From: Bdellovibrionota bacterium
GTDB taxonomy: Bacteria; Bdellovibrionota; UBA1018; CAUJDS01
Direction of reading: 5' to 3'
NCBI GenBank assembly: GCA_963169695.1
Contig: CAUJDS010000061.1
Coordinates: 1-48,591, forward strand
Length of the DNA stretch: 48,591 nucleotides
Shown here: positions 42,484 to 48,591 of the stretch, one piece after another
Layout: every line of letters begins with the position of its first letter
Position numbering within the stretch: the first letter of the stretch is position 1
The notes under the pieces: generated by a model
What the model was told of the DNA's origin: nothing
Seen by the model: the letters and a program-made list of their open reading frames with translations, nothing else
Database searches by the model: none
Translations under genes and position numbers: made by a program

Positions 42484-42936
42484 TCAAAATCCCCCTAGGA
42501 GAACGCCAGGGAAGATTTTTCGGAGGGCTTCCATGGTTTTTACGACATCACGGTATTCTACTTGCGCATCCGCCGACAATGTCACGGCGCCGACAGTCGG
42601 AAAGTCCTTTCGGTAAGCTTGAAGACTCTGACTCATTCGGTCATAACCCCAGTTTTCCCCGACTGCAGAAATGGAGATGGTCTTATTCACTTTTCCAGTG
42701 ACGCGAATCTCCAGGTTATGTTTGGATTGGAGGTGAATTCCCAGTGTAATGGGTGGCTTGGCAGTTGACGTTGAGCTTGCCCCTCCAGCGGATATTCCGG
42801 CATCTAGGAATCCAATAGAAAGGAAGGCCGCTGAAGCAAGCATGAACGAGATGAGAACAACCAGCGCGTCAATGATCGGCGCTAGGTTGAGATCAACATC
42901 TTGGTCATTGCCGCCTGGTAGTTGCCCGACGCTCAT
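42484..42936 (-). CDS. aglQ: TolR/ExbD-like gliding motor subunit (AglQ-type)
   Basis: 150 residues, ATG overlapping the stop of the TolQ-like gene (ATGA). The helix 'LNLAPIIDALVVLISFMLASAAFL' (about 16-39) has the membrane aspartate D23. The corresponding residue of Myxococcus AglQ (reported as D28) is needed for gliding. The periplasmic domain follows the ExbD pattern ('VTLSADAQVEYRDVVKTMEALRKIFPGVLLGGF'). Together with the neighbouring subunits it should form a proton channel powering gliding. Confidence 0.75.
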   Translation of the reverse strand: MSVGQLPGGNDQDVDLNLAPIIDALVVLISFMLASAAFLSIGFLDAGISAGGASSTSTAKPPITLGIHLQSKHNLEIRVTGKVNKTISISAVGENWGYDRMSQSLQAYRKDFPTVGAVTLSADAQVEYRDVVKTMEALRKIFPGVLLGGF

Positions 42937-43628
42937 GCTGATTTCCTCAGCGGAACGATATTGTCAGAGCTGCTAGACTCTGCGCCTTGACGGCCCGTAA
43001 CATAATACCGCTGTTTGAGGATCTCAAGTACGCGAACAGAGCTATGCTCGAGTTCTGCAACCAGCCGTGAGGCGCGATTCACCAAGAAACTAAAAGCAAT
43101 CATGGATGGAATCGCAACAGCGAGTCCCATCATCGTAGCGTTCATGGCAGTTGCAATACCTGCAGCAAGAAGTGCAGACTTCTGCTGTGGATCAGCGTGT
43201 CCAACGGCATCGAAGGACTGGATCAATCCCACAATCGTTCCAAATAGGCCCAAAAGAGTTGCTACGTTTGCAATGGTTGCAAGGAAACTGGTTCTCTTCT
43301 GGATCATCTGGGTAGCTAATCCTACTTCGTATTCAATACCATGTTCAACCATGCTCTCAGGGAGGTGTGCTCGAATCAGCGCACCTTTGATAACTCTGGC
43401 AAGGGGTTTGGACTTTTCATACTCATCGCAAAAAGCAACGGCCTGAGAAGTCTGTCCCGATAAGACCATTTCGGTAATTTTGTCTAAAAACGCTCGTGGG
43501 TTTCCGATCGGATAGGTCACAAACAGCGCCTTTCCTCTCTCCAAAACGATTGCAAGCGCGAAGGCACCCACAATCAAAATAGGCAGCGCATGCGAGAAGT
43601 GATCCCTGATAAAGTCTAAGATTCCCAT
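42933..43628 (-). CDS. aglR: TolQ/MotA-like gliding motor subunit (AglR-type)
   Basis: 231 residues with the MotA/TolQ/ExbB fold: a first helix about 12-30, then 'FLATIANVATLLGLFGTIVGLIQSF' and 'GIATAMNATMMGLAVAIPSMIAFSFL', which hold the channel motifs. A second TolQ homologue in the window, separate from tolQ at 22555-23250. It lies 25 bases after the CglB-like gene and overlaps the AglQ-type gene by 4 bases. Function by position is the stator of an Agl-type gliding motor; an alternative is an ExbB of unknown cargo. Confidence 0.78.
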   Translation of the reverse strand: MGILDFIRDHFSHALPILIVGAFALAIVLERGKALFVTYPIGNPRAFLDKITEMVLSGQTSQAVAFCDEYEKSKPLARVIKGALIRAHLPESMVEHGIEYEVGLATQMIQKRTSFLATIANVATLLGLFGTIVGLIQSFDAVGHADPQQKSALLAAGIATAMNATMMGLAVAIPSMIAFSFLVNRASRLVAELEHSSVRVLEILKQRYYVTGRQGAESSSSDNIVPLRKSA

Positions 43629-43653
43629 TTTATGTTCCCCCTTTTAATTCAAT

Positions 43654-45327
43654 TTATGACTTTGGTTGATAGTTGATAATGATTTGGTCGCCGACTTGGT
43701 AGCCAAGGATCCAATTCAAATTGGTAATTCTTAAAGTTGTGCCAGATACCGTGAAGTCACTGCTTGGAATAGTTGTACTGCTACTGTCAGAATGACGAAT
43801 GCGTACGATCATGTCTTCCGCGCCAGTTGGTGGTCTGGTCAATTGAAATGTACCTGCGCGTTCAATAATTTTGGTTCCAATAGAGTCTAAGACGCTAGCG
43901 TAATTGGACTGGCCCAAATCAGCTACCGAGGATCCGTTTCCAACTTGATTGACTAGGCTTGCAATGCGATCAGGGTAGTCTACTGAGTGCGATAACGTGA
44001 TTCCTGCCGTCTGTTCTATAGCAATTCGAGCACTGTGGAGAGATTGGATTGAGGCTCCAGTAGTTGGAATGATGCCGTATACAAAATACGAATCAGTGCT
44101 TGCAGATCCGTCTAGCGTATTGAAGAAAGTGTCGAGGCGGGATTTGAATGAGCTAACAGACACAAGTTTTGTAGAATCTGGGCAGACGCTAGGTGTGAAA
44201 GTATAGCTATCAACTGTTTTGGATGGGCAGGATAGGCCTGCAGCTCCATAGGTACAGTTGGTGGCGTTGCTGCAGCAATAATTTGTCGTAACGGATGCAC
44301 CGTTGAGGGTGACCAGGCTTGCTTGATCGCATGCATAATCAGAGTTAGGACTAAATGTGCCAGAAGGACTTGATGGAAGGCTCATGGATTGGTCATTTTC
44401 ATCGGTGACAAAAATAATAGCTCGTATGGAACCCGCCCTGAAAAGCGCAGTGGAAGTTCCTTCATTGTCAGTGAGTAACTGATCGATGGATGAGAAATGT
44501 CGTTCGGAGCCGTGTCCCACTGCCCCTGTTGTGAGATTGAGGAGTGCGCGATCAATCAGCGCCGATATCCAAGCCTCGTCACCAGGTGTTCCTGATGGAG
44601 GACGCGTTTCTAAAATGGCTTTTCCAGAATGGACGGAGTCATTCTGAATCGTGTTTACGCATTGGGTGAGTGAAGCTTCGCCGGCTCCTGTGTTTGGAGC
44701 CAGGCAATGAGAGTTGCCTGTGTTGTGAGACTGATCGTCTCGAATACGACACTGTGTTGCACCATTAAGGAAGGCTGGGAGCCCTTCAAAGCAGAGTCCG
44801 GTGATAGGACCATCGTGTGTTCCTGTAAGGAGCCTTGCATAGTTGGAGCCCCAGGATGGAACTAATTCCTTAAATTTAATTCCGCTATCAAAGCGAGCAG
44901 TCGTTGTATTGAGTAGCGTGGTATTCCAGCTAGGATTCTGCCAGGTTCCTAGTCTAGATAAAATATAGGGTGACTGGTAACTCACACTTCCAGGAACAAC
45001 TCGATTCAAGTATCCATTAAAGGTGGAATTGGCTAGGTAGGCGTCACTTGGAATAACAGCCATGCGAATGTCCATGCTAGGTTTCATGTACTTGCGAGCG
45101 AAGGAATCAAAACCGGTGCGTAGGGTTGCTTGATAGGCATCCATGCTAGCGGAATTGTCTACGACCCAAAGAAGGTCAACCTTCACATTGATGTCTTGAA
45201 GTGCTTGAAAAGTCTCTTCACGCTGAGCAAAACGAAAGCTGTCTTGTAGCTGTTCTGTGCATGCAGACATAGTCATTAATGCCGCTGTTGAAACATAGGT
45301 CAAAATTTTATTTGTCTTCAGTTTCAT
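43654..45327 (-). CDS. VWA-domain surface lipoprotein with MIDAS, CglB-like adhesin
   Basis: 557 residues. The signal peptide ends in a lipobox-like 'TMSAC' with Cys23. A von Willebrand A domain follows, with the MIDAS motif DNSAS at 57-61 in 'VDLLWVVDNSASM' and a second acidic site in 'IIFVTDENDQS'. Many cysteines in the middle region suggest disulfides. In Myxococcus, CglB is a surface-exposed, Cys-rich VWA lipoprotein that acts as the adhesin of the gliding complex. Here a protein of the same design is encoded directly before the motor genes. The C-terminal beta region ('RITNLNWILGYQVGDQIIINYQP') resembles a beta-sandwich. Homology to CglB is inferred from architecture and context, not from alignment. 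Confidence 0.75.
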   Translation of the reverse strand: MKLKTNKILTYVSTAALMTMSACTEQLQDSFRFAQREETFQALQDINVKVDLLWVVDNSASMDAYQATLRTGFDSFARKYMKPSMDIRMAVIPSDAYLANSTFNGYLNRVVPGSVSYQSPYILSRLGTWQNPSWNTTLLNTTTARFDSGIKFKELVPSWGSNYARLLTGTHDGPITGLCFEGLPAFLNGATQCRIRDDQSHNTGNSHCLAPNTGAGEASLTQCVNTIQNDSVHSGKAILETRPPSGTPGDEAWISALIDRALLNLTTGAVGHGSERHFSSIDQLLTDNEGTSTALFRAGSIRAIIFVTDENDQSMSLPSSPSGTFSPNSDYACDQASLVTLNGASVTTNYCCSNATNCTYGAAGLSCPSKTVDSYTFTPSVCPDSTKLVSVSSFKSRLDTFFNTLDGSASTDSYFVYGIIPTTGASIQSLHSARIAIEQTAGITLSHSVDYPDRIASLVNQVGNGSSVADLGQSNYASVLDSIGTKIIERAGTFQLTRPPTGAEDMIVRIRHSDSSSTTIPSSDFTVSGTTLRITNLNWILGYQVGDQIIINYQPKS

Positions 45328-45377
45328 AAATTTTCCTTCCTGGGGCCAGTTCGCTTCGATAGTCCTTTCATCTCAGC

Positions 45378-46208
45378 TTAAAAAGATTGGTTACTCGTCT
45401 TGGCATGGCCGGATTCGGCTTTCATGACGCAAGCGCCAGCACGTTCTTTGACAAGCCATGCGCGCGATATAGCGCCCTTTTGATTCAAGGCTTTTGTCAG
45501 TTCATTTTGAAAAGCGTTTAGTTCTTTCTCTAGTGTCTTTTCGTGAGCGGATGGGCCCTTCTTCTTGGCTTGTTTGTCCCAGTTGGTGTATTCCGCGCCG
45601 CCGAGATTGGCCTGTCCCGCATCTCCCAGAGCAGCCATGAATTCATCCACGGGAACTTTGCAGGTTTCTTGGCAGAGAACTTTGCCCACGCAGTAGTGTG
45701 CGGAAATTTCAGCATTCGGACCGGCGGATCCGTTCACTATGACGTCAAGCTTGGCAGGATTTTCGTGATTCTTTGCCGTTTCAAATTTTACGGGAGTGCC
45801 ATTGACTCTAACGCAAAGAGACTGGGGTTGGATTCCGGCCTCCTGGAGCGTAATGATGTTCTGCAGGCGAGCATATTCTTCCAATTTCTTAGGGCTACGA
45901 TCTTTGTCTCGCTTATAGGTCATTTTGTAACAAGCAGGTTTCAGAGGTGTGCTGCTCATCTCGGCAGACTTTGAAGTAGCGGTGTCAGAATTTTTTTCAT
46001 GAGCTTCCAAAGAGGGAGTCTTCGAAGAAACAGAGTCCTGCTTGTCACTTTGACTCTGAGCTTCTTCGCTGTTTGTGACAGAACGGGTTTCCTCTTGTGA
46101 AGATTGAGAAGTGGCATCGCCTCCAGAGGGCTGACGCAGGTGGTACCAGGTTGCCATTCCCATTAGGCAACCCAAGCCAAGGACTAGGTTTCGAATCGAG
46201 TTTTTCAT
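45378..46208 (-). CDS. Membrane-anchored protein of unknown function, first gene of gliding operon
   Basis: 276 residues with an N-terminal helix (about 6-23, 'RNLVLGLGCLMGMATWY'). A Ser/Thr/Glu-rich linker (about 27-90) follows, then a domain with several cysteines ('ACYKM', 'SLCVRVNG', 'YCVGKVLCQETCKVP') and a charged helical stretch. I do not recognise the family. It is preceded by a strong AT-rich promoter shared with the second gliding operon and followed 50 bases later by the CglB-like gene, so a role in the same machine is likely by context only. Confidence 0.65.
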   Translation of the reverse strand: MKNSIRNLVLGLGCLMGMATWYHLRQPSGGDATSQSSQEETRSVTNSEEAQSQSDKQDSVSSKTPSLEAHEKNSDTATSKSAEMSSTPLKPACYKMTYKRDKDRSPKKLEEYARLQNIITLQEAGIQPQSLCVRVNGTPVKFETAKNHENPAKLDVIVNGSAGPNAEISAHYCVGKVLCQETCKVPVDEFMAALGDAGQANLGGAEYTNWDKQAKKKGPSAHEKTLEKELNAFQNELTKALNQKGAISRAWLVKERAGACVMKAESGHAKTSNQSF

Positions 46209-46253
46209 GGGCTACCTCCCAATAAGGACGTTCCGCATCTTTCTTAGGTTGCG

Positions 46254-46294
46254 TTAATGTTAATAATACTTTATTATATTAAATAATTCAAATA
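46254..46294 (-). promoter_or_regulatory. Sigma-70-like promoter of first gliding operon
   Basis: On the minus strand TTGAAT (46291-46286), 17-base spacer, TATTAT (46268-46263); the start is expected near 46257, about 49 bases before the ATG. It matches the promoter at 36543-36583 at 32 of 41 bases, so the two gliding operons probably share control. Confidence 0.65.
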
Positions 46295-46336
46295 TTTAAA
46301 TAAAACGCAATGATATTATATATTTAAACGAAATTC

Positions 46337-47659
46337 TTATTTCTTTTCTGGGAGGAGGGCTTCGAAATCCTTGGCGAGGTTGGGCCAAAGTTCCTTACCC
46401 TTGTCGAGTAAGGACGAGGCCGCATCCTTTAAATTGGTTTGAAGGTAAACTTTGGCTAGGCCCTTGTAGAGGTCCGGATCGGAGATTCCTTGGGCCAATA
46501 TTTTTCTGCCGCGGTCGACACTCATTGCGGGGGGACTAATGGCGGAATGCACCATAAACTCGCAGACCAGAAAATCGGCCTCGCTTTGATTGGCAGATGG
46601 AAAACGTTTGAGGTACTTCTCCGCTTCTGCTGGAAGTTCAGCTTGCAATAAGGTTGTGATAATTTCTCGAAGGATTTTAGTTCTCCCACCCGCTGTTATG
46701 CCCGCCTTTTCGAAAAGTTCAAGGGCTCGCGCATTGTGACTATTCTTCAAGTAATACTTTCCGCAAACGACTAGCGCCGCGCAAACGTATTTGACCAACA
46801 TTTCGTCGCGCTGATCAATTCCCGTAAATGCTTGGTAGTAGCGTTCAATGTCTTCATAGGCGCCCGTCATTATAGCTAGTCGAAGTACGCTGGCGAGGCG
46901 TTGCGGATTGGCAGGAAAGTAGCGAGATATTTTTTTCACGACATCATAGGCTTTTGCGTACTTCTTTTGGCCCATGAGCATTTCAAAAAGACCAACCATG
47001 CACTTGTAGTGAATCTTGTTGTAACTTAGTCCTTGTTGATAATCCCCCTCGGCTAAATCCAAAGCCTTTTTAATTTCTTCAGCTTGGCCCAAGTAAAAGA
47101 AAGCAAGAGCTGGCTTTTTGTCTAAGGTGCGAGCTTTTTTGAATAGAGCAATGGCATCTTCAGGCTTTCCCTCTTCAAAAAGCTTTGCTTTACCTTCGTT
47201 GATGGTCTTCATGTACTCGCTGGGTTGAATTTTTGCCAGGACAGCTTTCATGATAGATTGTCGCAAAACCTCGATCGTGTAAGGTTTGAGAAGGAAAGTG
47301 TCTACATCTTCTTCTGCTGCTTGTGCGACAGCACTTTGAGAGCTGTTCCCTGTAACCAAAACAAAAAGGCTGTTTTTTGAATCAGGGTTTTCTTTGCGCT
47401 GCTGTTGAAGAAGGTCAAGTCCTCTGCCTCCACCAATTTCAAAGTCACAAATGACGATATTGGGTTTGTGTTTAGCAATCGCATCGCGTGCGACTTCGTA
47501 GGTGTTTGCAAGAGTCATGAACTGAGTTTGGGCACCCATATTGGACATGGCCCTTGCAAGTCCCGCTCGGGAAGCGTTGCTAGCATCCGCAACAACAATT
47601 TTTTTATCTCTAATGTAGGTATCGAAGAGCTTTTCGTTGTTGGATTTCGGCTTAGCCAT
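46337..47659 (-). CDS. Response regulator with TPR domain
   Basis: 440 residues. The receiver domain (about 18-140) has the phospho-acceptor Asp72 in 'IVICDFEIGG', a Thr in 'LVTGNS', and the Lys in 'TFLLKPYT', so it looks functional. The rest is helical TPR repeats ('GKPEDAIALFKKARTLDKKPALAFFYLGQAEEIK', 'NSHNARALELFEKAG'). There is no DNA-binding or enzymatic output domain, so output is by protein contact. It starts 3 bases after the preceding small gene. The gliding operon starts just downstream with its own promoter, so a role for this regulator in motility is possible but not shown. Confidence 0.85.
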   Translation of the reverse strand: MAKPKSNNEKLFDTYIRDKKIVVADASNASRAGLARAMSNMGAQTQFMTLANTYEVARDAIAKHKPNIVICDFEIGGGRGLDLLQQQRKENPDSKNSLFVLVTGNSSQSAVAQAAEEDVDTFLLKPYTIEVLRQSIMKAVLAKIQPSEYMKTINEGKAKLFEEGKPEDAIALFKKARTLDKKPALAFFYLGQAEEIKKALDLAEGDYQQGLSYNKIHYKCMVGLFEMLMGQKKYAKAYDVVKKISRYFPANPQRLASVLRLAIMTGAYEDIERYYQAFTGIDQRDEMLVKYVCAALVVCGKYYLKNSHNARALELFEKAGITAGGRTKILREIITTLLQAELPAEAEKYLKRFPSANQSEADFLVCEFMVHSAISPPAMSVDRGRKILAQGISDPDLYKGLAKVYLQTNLKDAASSLLDKGKELWPNLAKDFEALLPEKK

Positions 47660-47662
47660 TTT

Positions 47663-48139
47663 TCAATGGCCCCTCATGGATTGCAAAAGTTCTAGGACTT
47701 CACGTTGCCTTGTTGCAAAAAGCTCCTTCAGATTAGCCCAGGCTACTGAATCAAATTGAGTCAATCGGATAGAGAGCCTTTGGCTCGTTTTCTCGAGGGA
47801 CTCCGATTCAGTGATCATTCCAATCACCTCCTGTTTGATGGTATTGCCCCGGAAATGAGACTGAACCATGATCTTGACTTGATGACCGCTAGAGCCAGCA
47901 TTGGGAGGGCATTCAATGACCATTCCTTGATCTGTGTCTTCTTCCAAAAATTCGATAAAACGGATCTCGTCCTCTGGCTTCAGTGGCTCTGACTTTGTTC
48001 CGAAATACCGCTTTCCATCTCGAATGGAGACTTTCGTTGTGAGATTTTCAAATTCCATCAATAGTACTATAGAACGAAAATCATCCGGATTAATGATAGG
48101 TCCCTGAGAGTCACTATCTTTGGGGTTTTCCTTACTCAT
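47663..48139 (-). CDS. Small cytoplasmic protein of unknown function
   Basis: 158 residues, ATG overlapping the sucB stop (ATGA). No signal peptide or membrane segment. The middle has alternating beta-type strands ('[37 protein letters not shown]', with the '[19 protein letters not shown]' that follows), vaguely like a PilZ or SH3-like barrel but without PilZ motifs. A helical C-terminus follows. Function unknown. It is coupled to a TCA-cycle gene upstream and a receiver-TPR gene downstream. Confidence 0.6.
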   Translation of the reverse strand: MSKENPKDSDSQGPIINPDDFRSIVLLMEFENLTTKVSIRDGKRYFGTKSEPLKPEDEIRFIEFLEEDTDQGMVIECPPNAGSSGHQVKIMVQSHFRGNTIKQEVIGMITESESLEKTSQRLSIRLTQFDSVAWANLKELFATRQREVLELLQSMRGH

Positions 48140-48591
48140 GAAAGCGTCGCGATAAAATCAAGTTGAAGTTTCTCTGGATGTTCCAAGAGATTTTTTACAG
48201 AAACCAAAAACGACACAGCTCCTTTGCCATCAATGATTCGATGGTCATAAGAGAGGGCTAAATACATCATCGGTCTAGCCACAATTTGACCATCAAGGAC
48301 AACCGGCCGTTCCTGAATGGCGTGCATCCCGAGAATCGCACTTTGAGGTGCATTCAATATGGGGGTAGAAATCAAGGATCCGTAAACACCACCATTGGTG
48401 ATGGTAAAGGTACCGCCGGTCATTTCTTTGATTCCGAGTTTGCCGTCTCTAGCTTTTTTGGCCAACTCTACAATTCCTGTTTCGATTCCAACGAATCCGA
48501 GATTTTGAACATCTCTCAAGACTGGCACCACCAGGCCTCGATCTGTTCCAACCGCAATACCGATATCTTGGTAGTCGTGATAGACGACGTC
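48136..48591 (-). CDS. sucB: Dihydrolipoyllysine succinyltransferase (2-oxoglutarate dehydrogenase E2), 3' part
   Basis: The frame stays open to the end of the window, so this is the C-terminal 151 residues of the catalytic domain. It begins '[21 protein letters not shown]' and includes '[30 protein letters not shown]' and the active-site '[10 protein letters not shown]' with the catalytic His/Asp pair. These motifs favour the succinyltransferase (SucB/OdhB) over the acetyltransferase of pyruvate dehydrogenase. The lipoyl and E1/E3-binding domains lie outside. The downstream unknown gene is coupled by ATGA. Confidence 0.93.
   Translation of the reverse strand, partial: DVVYHDYQDIGIAVGTDRGLVVPVLRDVQNLGFVGIETGIVELAKKARDGKLGIKEMTGGTFTITNGGVYGSLISTPILNAPQSAILGMHAIQERPVVLDGQIVARPMMYLALSYDHRIIDGKGAVSFLVSVKNLLEHPEKLQLDFIATLS

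Noticed and set aside
42484-43628. A second tol or exb system for iron uptake
   Set aside because: No TonB-dependent receptor is nearby and there are two TolR-like genes with AgmX/PglI, TPR, barrel and VWA neighbours, which fits Agl/Glt better.

Overview
The window is bacterial chromosome from a Gram-negative (diderm) organism, gene-dense, with moderate GC by eye. It carries a tol locus, TolB/TonB-type proteins, many signal peptides and outer-membrane barrels. The presence of myxobacterial-type Agl/Glt gliding genes, a bEBP-like regulator, RCC1-repeat surface proteins and an HNH family I associate with Bdellovibrio relatives suggests the Bdellovibrionota or a nearby former deltaproteobacterial lineage. 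True myxobacteria seem less likely because their genomes are far more GC-rich. The taxonomic call is inference.

Layout. 1-3103 (+): the 3' part of an RCC1-repeat protein and a secreted protein of unknown function. 3141-5552 (+): mutS2, followed by a palindromic intergenic element (5553-5678). 10363-5675 (-): a 759-aa exported protein, a two-repeat DUF1538 membrane protein and two overlapping PII-like genes. 10515-11081 (+) is a SprT-like metalloprotein, convergent with a degenerate sigma-54-activator-like AAA protein (11941-11078, -); a 15-bp perfect hairpin with a G-run loop marks the junction. 12080-18350 (+): class V aminotransferase, outer-membrane protein, exported protein, PilZ-like protein, clpS and clpA. 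24173-18358 (-): CPBP protease, tolQ, tolR, tolA, tolB, HPt-like protein and a FadI-type thiolase. 24249-31525 (+): ftsE, ftsX, envC, ctpA, xseA, catalytic M23 peptidase and SH3/beta-barrel protein, a cell-wall remodelling operon.

46208-31522 (-) is the main accessory region. It looks like a compact Agl-Glt gliding-motility machine in two transcription units. Unit 1 has a membrane-anchored unknown, a CglB-like von Willebrand-A lipoprotein with a MIDAS motif, the AglR/AglQ/AglS-type motor (one TolQ-like, two TolR-like) and a 1222-aa periplasmic TPR protein. Unit 2 has a small exported protein (GltF/CglF-like), an AgmX/PglI-type TonB-like protein (GltG-like), an outer-membrane barrel (GltH/CglE-like), a TPR protein (GltE-like) and a small GYF-domain protein. 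Both units start at almost identical sigma-70-like promoters (TTGMAT-N17-TATTAT). Between them lies a 1.56-kb cassette with an HNH endonuclease gene and approximately 70-bp imperfect inverted repeats at its ends, probably a mobile or formerly mobile element.

48591-46337 (-): the 3' end of the 2-oxoglutarate dehydrogenase E2 gene, translationally coupled to a small unknown gene and followed by a receiver-TPR response regulator.

Functional labels for the gliding genes rest on motif recognition and gene order, not on a database search. No rRNA, tRNA, CRISPR array or recognisable transposase was seen.
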